DNA of 64,000 bases from Bacteroidaceae bacterium (GCA_017507105.1 JAFWBM010000034.1:62001-126000), one strand, 5' to 3'. Numbered from the stretch's first letter, positions 36,974 to 46,781 are shown. Notes: a model not told the origin generated them from the letters alone. Translations and numbers: made by a program.

Positions 36974-38905
36974 ATGAATCCGAATTTTGTACTTCCAAAA
37001 ATTGGTGAACTTCCGGTACTTGCATCAATAGAAAGTATCTGTAAGTTCGAGAAGGTTCCCACTATCGTCAGTGAGAATCCATTACAGGGAGCAGTAAAGG
37101 CTGCCGATATAGTAGTTTCAGCCATAAAGAACCATACCGGTGAAAAGAAGTTTGTTCTGGGATTATCTACAGGACGTACACCGTTGGGCTTATATGCTGA
37201 GTTGGTTAAACGTTATAATGCAGGTGAGGTTAGTTTCAAGAATGTAGAGGTTTACAGTCTCGATGAGTTCTATCCTATGGAGGCTAACAATCCTCAGAGT
37301 CGCAACCATCGTGTTTATAACGAGTTTCTTAACTATATAGATATTGTTCCTTCGAATGTACATTTCCCAGATGGAACTGTACCAAAAGAGCGCATACGCG
37401 AGTATTGCAAAGAGTATGAGCAGATGGTACATGGCAATATCGACCTTATGATAATGGGAGTGGGTGAGTTAGGACAAATTGGTTTCAATGAGCCTGGTAG
37501 TTACATTAAGTCTACAACTCGTGTAGTACAGCTTACACATAGCAGCCGCAAAACACAGTACCAGTTCTTTTCTAATCCTAACGATGTGCCCAAAATGGCA
37601 ATAACAATGGGCCTTGAGACCATACGAAGTGCCAAGAAGATTGTACTTATGATGTGGGGTGAAGACAAAGCTGCTATTGCATGTGATCTTATTGAAGGCG
37701 AGATTAATGAGAACCATCCTGCGACATCATTGCAGATGCATCCCGATATACAGGTAATAATAGACGAGGCCGCTGCTCAGGAACTTACACGTGTCAAGGA
37801 ACCTTGGCTTATTTCACCTCCTGCAGAGTGGACACCTAAGCTGATCCGTAAGGCGGTTCTTTGGCTTTGTGGTATTGTAAACAAGCCTATACTAAAACTT
37901 ACATATCAGGATTATATAAGTAATTCACTCTCGGATTTGCTCGACAGAGTGGATACCTATGACCAGATAAACATCCGCGTCTTCAATGATGTGCAGCATA
38001 TAATTTCGGGTTGGCCAGGCGGTAAACCTAATGCTGATGATTCAACTCGTCCTGTATCATCTTCACCCTATCCCAAAAGAGTTGTTATCTTCTCTCCACA
38101 TCCTGATGATGATGTTATTTCTATGGGAGGTACATTTAATCGTCTTATAGAGCAGGGACACGATGTACATGTTGCTTATCAGACATCCGGTAATGTGGCT
38201 GTGAATGACGATGTGGTGCTACAAAATATTGATACAGCACGTGAGATGGGTATAGGGCATATGGGAGATTTGTTCGATGAGATACGCGAAATAATAGCAC
38301 AGAAAGTTCCCGGATTGCCTGAACCTGCTGAGCTGCTTCGCTTCAAAGGTGCTATCCGTCGTGCCGAGGCTCGTGCTGCCTGCCGTTCAATAGGGTTGAA
38401 CGACCGCACCAATGCTCACTTCCTCAATCTGCCTTTCTATGAGACTGGCGGTATAAAGAAAGGTGTGCTTACTGATGCCGATATAGAGATTGTAAAGGAG
38501 TTGCTCAGAAAGGTAAAGCCTCATCAGATATATGCTGCAGGTGACCTTACCGACCCGCATGGAACACACCGTGTATGTATAGAGGCAGTATTGCGTGCGT
38601 TTGAAGAGGTTAAGGAGGATGATTGGGCCAAGGAGTGCCATATATGGCTATATCGAGGTGCATGGCAAGAGTGGGATTTGTCGGTTGCAGATATGGCTGT
38701 ACCTTTGAGTCCCGAGGAGATGATACGCAAGCGTCATTCGATATTCCGTCACTTGTCACAGAAGGATATTGTGCCATTCCCCGGCGAGGATTCACGTGAA
38801 TTCTGGCAGCGTGCTGAAGATCGTATGCAGGGTACAGCGAAACTCTTTGATAAGATTGGTTTACCCGAGTATCAGGCTATCGAGATGTTTGTAAGATTAC
38901 TTTGA
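36974..38905 (+). CDS. NagB-like/PIG-L fusion, deaminase site degenerate
   Basis: 643 residues. Residues about 20-285 are NagB fold: GLSTGRTPLGLYAEL and YSLDEF (Asp97, equivalent to catalytic Asp72 in E. coli). Where NagB has NDGHIAFNEP, this reads ELGQIGFNEP: catalytic Asp becomes Leu166 and His becomes Gln168, Glu173 remains. So glucosamine-6-phosphate deaminase activity is doubtful. Residues about 365-560 are a PIG-L/LmbE deacetylase-like domain with HPDDD (376-380) and HGTH (529-532) zinc ligands intact. Cytoplasmic. This long form exists in other Bacteroides, where it is called NagB-like. Possible role in amino-sugar deacetylation or sensing. Confidence 0.85.
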   Translation: MNPNFVLPKIGELPVLASIESICKFEKVPTIVSENPLQGAVKAADIVVSAIKNHTGEKKFVLGLSTGRTPLGLYAELVKRYNAGEVSFKNVEVYSLDEFYPMEANNPQSRNHRVYNEFLNYIDIVPSNVHFPDGTVPKERIREYCKEYEQMVHGNIDLMIMGVGELGQIGFNEPGSYIKSTTRVVQLTHSSRKTQYQFFSNPNDVPKMAITMGLETIRSAKKIVLMMWGEDKAAIACDLIEGEINENHPATSLQMHPDIQVIIDEAAAQELTRVKEPWLISPPAEWTPKLIRKAVLWLCGIVNKPILKLTYQDYISNSLSDLLDRVDTYDQINIRVFNDVQHIISGWPGGKPNADDSTRPVSSSPYPKRVVIFSPHPDDDVISMGGTFNRLIEQGHDVHVAYQTSGNVAVNDDVVLQNIDTAREMGIGHMGDLFDEIREIIAQKVPGLPEPAELLRFKGAIRRAEARAACRSIGLNDRTNAHFLNLPFYETGGIKKGVLTDADIEIVKELLRKVKPHQIYAAGDLTDPHGTHRVCIEAVLRAFEEVKEDDWAKECHIWLYRGAWQEWDLSVADMAVPLSPEEMIRKRHSIFRHLSQKDIVPFPGEDSREFWQRAEDRMQGTAKLFDKIGLPEYQAIEMFVRLL

Positions 38906-38921
38906 TATTGTATATATAAAT

Positions 38922-40769
38922 ATGACTCTTATACAAGGACTTTGTAAGTTTTTGTTGTCACTTATGTTGTTCGCACTCCTTTTTACGGGGTGCGACAACC
39001 ATAAAAAGGAGAGCCATAGTCTCGCATATGATGGTGGATATCTTCTGCTCGATAGTAATATATTCAATATGGTATCTGTCGAGTTGTCGCATGTGAGGAC
39101 ACCGCGTTCCTATTGGCAAAAGGGTTTTGAGCATGTAAAAGCTCTCGGAGCAAATACTATAATGGTTCGTATTCCCTGGATGATGCACGAACCGCGACCT
39201 GGATACTACTGCTTTGAGGAAGAGTGTGATATCAGAGCCTTTTGTGAGTTGGCTGCTGATAATGGCTTGTTGGTGTGGTTACATGTGGGGCCGTATGTCG
39301 ATAAATATATGGATTTTGGCGGAATACCATGGTGGCTTCTTAAGGAGAGTTCTGTAGAGCCACGTACTCTCCATCCTCTATTTATGAGGTATGTTGGTCG
39401 ATATTTTAGAGCATTGGCAGGACAACTGAATGATATGCAACTTAAATATGGCGGTCCCATTGCTCTTATAAATATAGAGGAGGTCTTCGGCTCGGGAAGA
39501 GATGTAAAAAAGTATCTTTCGGCTTTATGTGATACTTTGCGTGCTGTGGGATTTGATGAGACTCAGTTTACGGTTTCAACAACGGAAAAAGATATACTCA
39601 GAGTACCAAACTGTGCAATCCCCGCAGTAGTTGTAGGCGAGGATAATATTGCAATGAGTGCGTTTGCTGGAATCAAGAAACTTAATCACGATTATCCGGT
39701 TATATGCAGTGCAGTCTCAGCTCCTATTGTAAGAAGATGGGGTGACGGATTTCTTCCTGATAACTATAACCGTAAACTTATGCGTACATTTGAACTCCTC
39801 AATGCAAATGGCTCGCTTAATATAGGCTTTGCCATTGGTGCGACATCTTTTGGACATATGGCCGGAGCTGTTGTTGAAGATGGTAGTTATAAACCTTATG
39901 CGACCTCTTATGGCGATGGTGCTATTGTGGACGAGAGTATGTATAGGGGTAAGGAGGCGATCCGTTTTACAGACCTATTCATGCGCAAGGTAATACAGCC
40001 GTCAGGTAAGAAAACTATACCTGAGCCTAATAAAGTTATGAACATCCCCGAAACTGTTGCAGTAGGTTACGCTCCGCTTTTCTCCTATTTGTCTGCTCCT
40101 ATAGAGTCGAATCACCCAATGAGCTTTGAAGAGTGTGGTTTCGGATATGGCGGAATTCTATATTCTGTAGTTATTCCTAAGGAGTGTCGTGGTGCAGTTC
40201 TTTCCATCGATGGTATACACGATTATGCCAGTATATATGTAGACAATGAGTTTTATACATCTTTGTCACGTTTGGAGGGTACAATAAACTTAGAATTGCC
40301 TCTATTGAAGGAAGGAACTACAATACGGATTCTTGTGGATGCGATGGGACGTGTGGCCGACATCAAGGACCGAAAGGGGTTGGTGGGTAATGTTAAACTG
40401 AGATCTTCATTAGGCGAGGAAATTCTGCTTGAGAATTGGATGAATTATCCTATGCCATCCGATTATAGTAGAATAGCTATGCTGGATTATACAAATGATA
40501 TTGATACTCACGCTCCGGGATATTATAGGATAACATTCAATACAAAAGATCGTTATGATAGTTACCTTTATATGGGTTCTTGGGGACGTGGGGAGGTGTG
40601 GATAAACGGGCGCTCTCTGGGACGTTTTCATTGTGATGGTCCTGAGAAAACGCTGTATCTTCCTGGTTGCTGGCTTAAAGAGGGGGAGAATGAGATAATT
40701 ATTCTCGATTGGGCCGGACCGAGCAAATCATCTGTCGAGGCCTATAAAAACAAGGTGATTTCTCGCTGA
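38922..40769 (+). CDS. GH35-like lipoprotein with missing catalytic glutamates
   Basis: 615 residues, lipobox LLFTGC at residue 24. GH35 fold signatures are clear (IPWMMHEPRPG, GPYV..DFGGIPWWLL, a C-terminal galactose-binding jelly roll with GRGEVWINGRSLGRF). The acid/base position, normally VENEYG, reads IEEVFG, so Glu becomes Val188. The nucleophile position, normally TE before WG, falls at Ser263/Ala264. A Glu-to-Tyr change is also seen in the GPY..E box. Probably binds galactose-containing glycan rather than cutting it. Last gene of the sulfatase-anSME-NagB-like run; 16 bp gap. Confidence 0.8.
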   Translation: MTLIQGLCKFLLSLMLFALLFTGCDNHKKESHSLAYDGGYLLLDSNIFNMVSVELSHVRTPRSYWQKGFEHVKALGANTIMVRIPWMMHEPRPGYYCFEEECDIRAFCELAADNGLLVWLHVGPYVDKYMDFGGIPWWLLKESSVEPRTLHPLFMRYVGRYFRALAGQLNDMQLKYGGPIALINIEEVFGSGRDVKKYLSALCDTLRAVGFDETQFTVSTTEKDILRVPNCAIPAVVVGEDNIAMSAFAGIKKLNHDYPVICSAVSAPIVRRWGDGFLPDNYNRKLMRTFELLNANGSLNIGFAIGATSFGHMAGAVVEDGSYKPYATSYGDGAIVDESMYRGKEAIRFTDLFMRKVIQPSGKKTIPEPNKVMNIPETVAVGYAPLFSYLSAPIESNHPMSFEECGFGYGGILYSVVIPKECRGAVLSIDGIHDYASIYVDNEFYTSLSRLEGTINLELPLLKEGTTIRILVDAMGRVADIKDRKGLVGNVKLRSSLGEEILLENWMNYPMPSDYSRIAMLDYTNDIDTHAPGYYRITFNTKDRYDSYLYMGSWGRGEVWINGRSLGRFHCDGPEKTLYLPGCWLKEGENEIIILDWAGPSKSSVEAYKNKVISR

Positions 40770-40807
40770 TTATTAGGTACCTGCAATCATCGGTTGCATA
40801 AAAATTA

Positions 40808-40852
40808 ATGGTGTGTCATGAAACCAATATAGTTAGTTTCATGATACACCAT
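40808..40852. terminator. Bidirectional terminator between GH35-like and DUF4834 genes
   Basis: 17-bp arms (40808-40824, 40836-40852) with one G-T wobble and 11-nt loop; between convergent genes. Confidence 0.7.
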
Positions 40853-40878
40853 CTTATTTTGTTTAGTCAATTGGACAA

Positions 40879-41205
40879 TTATTTTTCTACCTCTTCAAAA
40901 TCTACATATTCACCTTCGTCTGCACCAATAATTTTTTTACGTTTTTTACGTTTGTATTCCGCTTCTGGTGAATAGTGCCACCCGTCATTATTATAGTTAG
41001 AATGGCTGTTTGCATTGTTGTTGTGGGTGTTGCTCTCTCTTGTCTCTCCTCTTGTATATGTAGTGTTTCCTTGTCTGTATTCACGCTTTGAATATCTGCC
41101 GGGACTAAATATAGATAGTACCCATCTTACTACCGAGATTAGTAAAGATGATACAAAGATAAGTATTATGAAGAATATAAATAGAAGAATAAAAAATATA
41201 CTCAT
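40879..41205 (-). CDS. DUF4834 small membrane protein
   Basis: 108 residues. One N-terminal membrane helix of about 30 residues, then an Asn/His-rich low-complexity linker, a basic KRKKRKK patch and the conserved C-terminal end GEYVDFEEVE of the DUF4834 family. Inner membrane with a cytoplasmic tail expected. Conserved in Bacteroidales; function unknown. Stands alone between a terminator and the psd-pssA pair. Confidence 0.8.
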   Translation of the reverse strand: MSIFFILLFIFFIILIFVSSLLISVVRWVLSIFSPGRYSKREYRQGNTTYTRGETRESNTHNNNANSHSNYNNDGWHYSPEAEYKRKKRKKIIGADEGEYVDFEEVEK

Positions 41206-41282
41206 ATTTCGTTAAAATAATATGTTTACATTTGAGTATAGCAAATATCGTGCCAAACTTTCCTCTATAGAACAACTATGGG

Positions 41283-41316
41283 GTAGACAAAGTTGAATTA
41301 CCATAACTTTGTCTAC
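41283..41316. repeat. 12-bp inverted repeat in the pssA-DUF4834 gap
   Basis: Perfect arms 41283-41294 (GTAGACAAAGTT) and 41305-41316, 10-nt spacer. It lies 68 bp past the pssA stop and 78 bp before the DUF4834 start. It may be the pssA terminator without a good T-run, or an operator. Confidence 0.5.
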
Positions 41317-41384
41317 AGAATAATGCACACACAAGATAGGTGCAGCCATATTCTGTACCTTAAAAAATTATAATGAAAAAATAG

Positions 41385-42086
41385 TTAATTTCCCTTATAT
41401 GAGAGATATATTGACAAAATGACATACCATATAATTATAGGTACTGCTGCAACAAGACCTAATGGTAAGAAGAGCACAGCGCCTATAAGGAATATATAGC
41501 GTCTTCTGTTGGCACGCCATGTTATTCTCTTAAACTTAAGAGAAAACATCTTTATTTCGCTCACAAGCAGATAAGACATGAGTAAGATTAGACCTATTAG
41601 CAGGAACCAACCGGCTCCAAGTCCGATAATCCAATCACCTGCACCGGCTACCAAAGATGCCCAAAAAAGTGCATTTGCCGGGGTTGGCAATCCAATGAAT
41701 GATGTTGTCTGTCGTGTGTCTATATTAAACTTTGCAAGACGAACAGCCGAGAATACTGCAATAAGGAAAGCTGTGTATGGCAGTATGGCAGCGACAGGAG
41801 CAAGAAACGAGGGCAATGTCAACTGTTTAAATAGGGTAAATACCATAGCTGCAGGGGCAAAACCGAAAGTTACGTCATCGGCAAGCGAGTCCATTTCTAC
41901 ACCCATAGGGGAGCTTACTTTTAGCAATCTTGCCGACATGCCGTCAAAGAAATCAAAAACAGCACCTAAGACTATGAACACAAGAGCCCAAACAAAAGAA
42001 CCCTCAAATGCCATTGAACATGCTATGCAGCCCGAGAATAGATTACAACAAGTTATTGTATTGGGTATATGTTTCTTTATTGACAT
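41385..42086 (-). CDS. pssA: CDP-diacylglycerol--serine O-phosphatidyltransferase
   Basis: 233 residues, mostly hydrophobic helices. CDP-alcohol phosphotransferase motif is complete: FDGMSARLL, then G eight residues later and the two Asp in EMDSLADD. It makes phosphatidylserine from CDP-DAG and serine in the inner membrane. Begins 21 bp after psd, which uses its product, so the two form the phosphatidylethanolamine pathway. Confidence 0.95.
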   Translation of the reverse strand: MSIKKHIPNTITCCNLFSGCIACSMAFEGSFVWALVFIVLGAVFDFFDGMSARLLKVSSPMGVEMDSLADDVTFGFAPAAMVFTLFKQLTLPSFLAPVAAILPYTAFLIAVFSAVRLAKFNIDTRQTTSFIGLPTPANALFWASLVAGAGDWIIGLGAGWFLLIGLILLMSYLLVSEIKMFSLKFKRITWRANRRRYIFLIGAVLFLPLGLVAAVPIIIWYVILSIYLSYKGN

Positions 42087-42107
42087 AGTTGTTAGTTTGT
42101 AGTTTTC

Positions 42108-42794
42108 TTATTTTAGTTTGGCTAATACAGTCTCGTTACCTACTGTACGCTGCTCCAGATCTACGAATACTTCAGCATCCAAAGGCAGATAGACATCTAC
42201 TCGAGAACCGAATTTTATGAAACCCATGTGTTCGTCAATAACGCACTCCTCGCCCACCTCTGCGTAGGTAACAATACGTCTTGCCATTGCTCCGGCAACT
42301 TGACGAACAAGAACCTCGGTGCCATCATCTGTACGTATGACCACTAATGAACGCTCATTCTCGGTGCTGGCCTTTGGTAGCCATGCCTTGTGGAAACGTC
42401 CGTTTTTATGTTCTACACGTGTTATTGTGCCTTCTACCGGATACCAGTTGGCGTGTACATTCATGGGGCTCATGAATATAGATATCATAATCCTATCCTC
42501 TTTAAAGTGGTCGGGTTCAAAAACTTTCTCAACCACTACAACTCTACCATCTGCAGGAGCAATGACCATATTCTCGACATCTCCTTCGAAATGGCGTTTG
42601 GGGCTTCTGAAAAAATTTACCATCAACATATAAATGAATAATGAAATACCCGTCAAGGCTATATTGAATGGCTCGTAGGGTATTAGATACCAACTGACGG
42701 CATTTACAGCCAGGAAGATGGCCAACGAGGTTATAAGAATACCGGTACCCTCTCTGTGGATACGCATTTTCTTTATCTTTCTAATCCTTTTCAT
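42108..42794 (-). CDS. psd: Phosphatidylserine decarboxylase proenzyme
   Basis: 228 residues from the third of three in-frame ATGs (42806, 42800, 42794); this start gives the common Bacteroides length and aligns with the usual MGRLKKLKKIRIHREG-like leader. Short PSD-A type: N-terminal helices, [15 protein letters not shown], then [10 protein letters not shown] where autocleavage at Gly-Ser makes the pyruvoyl group. Converts phosphatidylserine to phosphatidylethanolamine at the inner membrane. The leader contains a triple ATGAAA hexamer repeat. Confidence 0.93.
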   Translation of the reverse strand: MKRIRKIKKMRIHREGTGILITSLAIFLAVNAVSWYLIPYEPFNIALTGISLFIYMLMVNFFRSPKRHFEGDVENMVIAPADGRVVVVEKVFEPDHFKEDRIMISIFMSPMNVHANWYPVEGTITRVEHKNGRFHKAWLPKASTENERSLVVIRTDDGTEVLVRQVAGAMARRIVTYAEVGEECVIDEHMGFIKFGSRVDVYLPLDAEVFVDLEQRTVGNETVLAKLK

Positions 42795-42831
42795 TTTCAT
42801 TTTCATGGTGTCGCTGGGATAATATTATCCA

Positions 42832-42861
42832 CAAATATAAACACATTTTATGAAACCCCAA
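42832..42861 (-). promoter_or_regulatory. Predicted promoter of psd-pssA
   Basis: Minus strand TTTG at 42859-42862 and TATATTTG at 42832-42839 with 19-bp spacing, 38 bp before the psd start. Confidence 0.55.
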
Positions 42862-43031
42862 ACAAAATAAAGCAAAATAAGCGGCGACGTAAGAGGGTGT
42901 TCTAACTAATTCCTTATTGTATAATATTTTATATCTAAAATTATTTCTTAAAAAATGTTTAACCAAAGCAGCGTGTAATAGGGTTGATAACTTTTTTTGC
43001 CAAACAATTATGCAGAACGGCAGATTGCTAT

Positions 43032-43039
43032 TATCTTTG
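43032..43039 (+). promoter_or_regulatory. Predicted -7 element of dnaE
   Basis: TATCTTTG, full match to TAnnTTTG, 27 bp before the start at 43066. No -33 at standard spacing. Confidence 0.45.
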
Positions 43040-43065
43040 AGACATAAAACAGATACAGATAAATC

Positions 43066-46000
43066 ATGTTAGACTTTGTTCATCTACACGTACATACACA
43101 ATACTCCATTCTTGACGGACAGGCATCGGTGAAACGCCTTGTCGACAAGGCTATTGCCGATGGAATGAAAGGCATAGCAGTGACCGATCATGGTAACATG
43201 ATGGCGATAAAGGAGTTCTATAACTATGTCAATAAACTGAACAAAGGTAAAAGTGACGGTGAAAAATTCAAACCCATTATTGGTTGTGAAGTATATGTTG
43301 CAGAACGTCGCCTCTTTAATAAAGATCAGAAAGAGGATATGCGAGGCAATCACCTTGTACTATTGGCCAAGAATAAAAAGGGGTATCATAATCTTATAAA
43401 GATTGTATCAAAGGCGTGGACCGAGGGTTATTACTATACTCCGCGTACAGATAAGACTGAACTTGAAAAATATAGCGAGGGCCTTGTTGTATGCTCGGCA
43501 TGCCTGGGTGGTGAGATTCCGCAACTAATAATGGCTGGCAAGATAGAGGAAGCCGAAGAGTCTGTAAAATGGTATAAAAGCATCTTTAAGGATGATTACT
43601 ATCTTGAGTTGCAATTACATAAGGCAACAGTTGAACGTGCCAACCACGAGGTCTACGGAATTCAACTCGAAGTAAATAAACATATTATAGAGTTAAGCAA
43701 GAAATGTGGTGTAAAACTGGTATGTACCAATGATGTACACTTTGTTGATGAGGAGAATGCCGAGGCGCACGATCGTCTGATATGTCTAAGTACAGGTAAA
43801 GATCTTGACGACCCAAAGCGTATGCTCTACTCCAAACAGGAGTGGATGAAGACTAAAGAGGAGATGGCTGCAATATTCGGTGACATTCCCGAGAGTCTTA
43901 CAAATACAGTGGACATATGTGATAAGGTTGAATTCTATAGTATAGACAATGCACCCATCATGCCCAACTTTGCAATACCCGAGGAGTTCGGCACAGAAGA
44001 GGGCTACCGAAAGAAGTTTACACATGAGGATCTCTTCAATGAGTTCACACAAGATGAAAAGGGTAATGTGGTGCTCTCCAGGGAGGAGGCCGAGAAGAAG
44101 ATAAAGAAACTTGGAGGATATGATAAGTTGTACCGCATAAAGCTCGAAGGTGACTATCTGCGTAAACTTACATACGACGGTGCAGAAAACTGCTATCCCC
44201 AACCGTTCAGTCAGGAATTAAAAGACCGAATAGACTTCGAATTGCATATTATGAAGACTATGGGCTTTCCGGGTTACTTTCTTATTGTACAGGATTTTAT
44301 ACGCGCTGCTCGTAAAGAATTAGGTGTTGCGGTGGGTCCCGGACGTGGCTCGGCTGCAGGTAGCGTTGTTGCCTACTGTCTTGAGATTACACGTGTTGAC
44401 CCGATAAAATATGATTTGCTGTTTGAGCGTTTCTTGAATCCCGATCGTATATCATTGCCCGATATCGATGTAGATTTCGACGATGATGGAAGAGGTGAGG
44501 TCCTAAAATGGGTGACCGAGAAATATGGTCAAGAGAAGGTGGCGCATATCATTACATACGGAACAATGGCTACCAAGCTTGCGATAAAGGATGTGGCACG
44601 AGTGCAAAAACTACCGCTTGACCAATCGAATAAACTTTGCAAGGCTATCCCTGATAGGTTACCTGACGGTAAGAAGATGAACCTTCCCAATGCCATAGCT
44701 GCAGTGCCTGAATTGAGAGAGGCCGAGGCTTCTCCCGACCCAATATTGCGAGATACTATAAAATTTGCCAAGATGCTAGAAGGCAATGTGCGCAATACCG
44801 GTGTACATGCCTGCGGAACAATTATTTGTCGCGACGATATAACAGATCATGTACCGGTGAGCATTGCCGAAGATAAGGAGACAGGCGAGAAGTTGCTTGT
44901 AACACAGTACGAAGGTAGTGTTATTGAAGAGACAGGTCTTATAAAGATGGACTTTCTTGGACTCAAGACGCTATCGGTGATAAACGAGGCCCTGATTAAT
45001 ATAAAACAGAGTCTGGGGATAGATGTTGATATTGATAAAATACCCATAGATGACAAACTTACATATGAACTCTATTGCAAAGGGGGTACAATAGGAACAT
45101 TCCAGTTCGAGTCTCCAGGTATGCAGAAATATCTGCGCGAACTGCAGCCCAGTACATTCGAGGACCTGATAGCCATGAATGCTCTGTACCGTCCGGGTCC
45201 AATGGATTACATTCCCGATTTTATACAACGTAAGCATAATCCTCAGTTGGTTAAATATGACCTTCCATGCATGGAAAAATACTTGAAGGATACCTATGGA
45301 ATTACGGTTTATCAGGAGCAGGTGATGCTTTTGTCGCGTCTGTTGGCCAACTTTACACGAGGCGAGAGTGATACTTTGCGTAAGGCTATGGGTAAGAAGC
45401 TTAAGGATAAACTTGACGAGCTGAAACCCAAATTTATAAAAGGAGGACAGGATAACGGGCATCCAGCCGATGTCTTGGAAAAGATTTGGGCCGATTGGGA
45501 AAAGTTTGCATCGTACGCTTTCAACAAATCACATGCAACATGTTACTCATGGGTTGCATATCAGACTGCATATTTGAAGGCTCATTACCCTTCGCAGTAT
45601 ATGGCTGGAGCTTTGAGCCGCAACCTATCCAATATAAATGAGATAACCAAGCTTATGCAAGAGTGTACAAGCATGGGCATCAAGGTGTTGGGACCGGATG
45701 TGAACGAGTCGCGTCGAAAATTCAGTGTAAATAGTAAGGGGCATATACGTTTCGGATTGTGTGCTATTAAGGGTGTGGGCGAGAATGCAGTACAATGTAT
45801 TATAGACGAAAGAGAGAAGAATGGTCCTTTCAAGAGCATATTCGATTTTGTAGAGCGTGTGAACCTTACAGCATGCAATCGTAAAAACCTTGAGTGTCTT
45901 GCTACATCGGGTGCGTTCGATGAGTTCCCCGAACAGATAGAACGCGAACAATATTTAGGTGTAAACAGTAAGGGTGAGCAGTTTCTCGAGGCATTGGTGA

Positions 46001-46761
46001 AATATGGTAACCGCTATCAGATAGATAAAAATTTGTCACAGGCATCTCTTTTTGGTGACGAGGATATGGTCGAGATTCCGCATCCCGAGATACCAGAGGG
46101 TGGCAATTGGAGTTCGCTAGAGCGACTGAATAGAGAGCGTGAGTTGGTAGGTATATACTTGTCTGCACATCCTTTGGATGAGTATGCCATAGTATTGAAT
46201 GAGTTTTGTAATACCAAAGCAGAGGAGTTTTCAAATCTGGATAATCTTAGAAATCGTAAGGTCACGTTTGGTGGAATAGTTAGCGAAGCACCCAGGGTAG
46301 GACAGACGAAGCGCGGTAACCCATATGGTATAGTGAAGATTGAAGACTTCAGTGGAACAGCCGAATTTCCATTCTTCGGTGATGAATGGATAAAGAAACA
46401 ATATTATTTCACTCAAGGGACATTCCTATATATAAAGGGAAGTTGTCAGCCGAAAAAATGGAAACCTGATGAAATAGAATTTGTGGTGAATGACATACAA
46501 CTGTTACCCGATGTAAAAAACAATATCATAAAGAGTATAACCGTTACTTTTGATGTAATGAGCTTTACACAGGAAATGTACGAGTACTTTATTGAGTATG
46601 CAGAGAAACATCCGGGAAACTGTAAACTGCAATTCTGTATAAAGGATGCCGAGAATGAGTTTTCTATTGAACTTGTTTCGAAGAATTACACGATTGCGGT
46701 TGAACAAGAATTGCTTGACTATATAAAATCGACATCTAATATTGAATATAAACTTAATTAA
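43066..46761 (+). CDS. dnaE: DNA polymerase III subunit alpha
   Basis: 1231 residues. N-terminal PHP domain (FVHLHVHTQYSILDG, AVTDHGNM), then palm with GPGRGSAAGSVVAYCL and the catalytic Asp pair in PDIDVDFDDDGR, fingers with RPGPMDYIPDFI, tandem HhH region and a C-terminal OB fold (KVTFGGIVSEAPRVGQTKRG). Catalytic subunit of the replicative polymerase. Followed at 20 bp by trxA and then a small acidic protein, a gene order frequent in Bacteroidales. Confidence 0.97.
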   Translation: MLDFVHLHVHTQYSILDGQASVKRLVDKAIADGMKGIAVTDHGNMMAIKEFYNYVNKLNKGKSDGEKFKPIIGCEVYVAERRLFNKDQKEDMRGNHLVLLAKNKKGYHNLIKIVSKAWTEGYYYTPRTDKTELEKYSEGLVVCSACLGGEIPQLIMAGKIEEAEESVKWYKSIFKDDYYLELQLHKATVERANHEVYGIQLEVNKHIIELSKKCGVKLVCTNDVHFVDEENAEAHDRLICLSTGKDLDDPKRMLYSKQEWMKTKEEMAAIFGDIPESLTNTVDICDKVEFYSIDNAPIMPNFAIPEEFGTEEGYRKKFTHEDLFNEFTQDEKGNVVLSREEAEKKIKKLGGYDKLYRIKLEGDYLRKLTYDGAENCYPQPFSQELKDRIDFELHIMKTMGFPGYFLIVQDFIRAARKELGVAVGPGRGSAAGSVVAYCLEITRVDPIKYDLLFERFLNPDRISLPDIDVDFDDDGRGEVLKWVTEKYGQEKVAHIITYGTMATKLAIKDVARVQKLPLDQSNKLCKAIPDRLPDGKKMNLPNAIAAVPELREAEASPDPILRDTIKFAKMLEGNVRNTGVHACGTIICRDDITDHVPVSIAEDKETGEKLLVTQYEGSVIEETGLIKMDFLGLKTLSVINEALINIKQSLGIDVDIDKIPIDDKLTYELYCKGGTIGTFQFESPGMQKYLRELQPSTFEDLIAMNALYRPGPMDYIPDFIQRKHNPQLVKYDLPCMEKYLKDTYGITVYQEQVMLLSRLLANFTRGESDTLRKAMGKKLKDKLDELKPKFIKGGQDNGHPADVLEKIWADWEKFASYAFNKSHATCYSWVAYQTAYLKAHYPSQYMAGALSRNLSNINEITKLMQECTSMGIKVLGPDVNESRRKFSVNSKGHIRFGLCAIKGVGENAVQCIIDEREKNGPFKSIFDFVERVNLTACNRKNLECLATSGAFDEFPEQIEREQYLGVNSKGEQFLEALVKYGNRYQIDKNLSQASLFGDEDMVEIPHPEIPEGGNWSSLERLNRERELVGIYLSAHPLDEYAIVLNEFCNTKAEEFSNLDNLRNRKVTFGGIVSEAPRVGQTKRGNPYGIVKIEDFSGTAEFPFFGDEWIKKQYYFTQGTFLYIKGSCQPKKWKPDEIEFVVNDIQLLPDVKNNIIKSITVTFDVMSFTQEMYEYFIEYAEKHPGNCKLQFCIKDAENEFSIELVSKNYTIAVEQELLDYIKSTSNIEYKLN

Positions 46762-46781
46762 TAACCTAAAACTTTAAAAAA

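Noticed and set aside
36974-37830. Plain glucosamine-6-phosphate deaminase (nagB) name
   Set aside because: Catalytic Asp and His are replaced, so the active-enzyme name is not justified.
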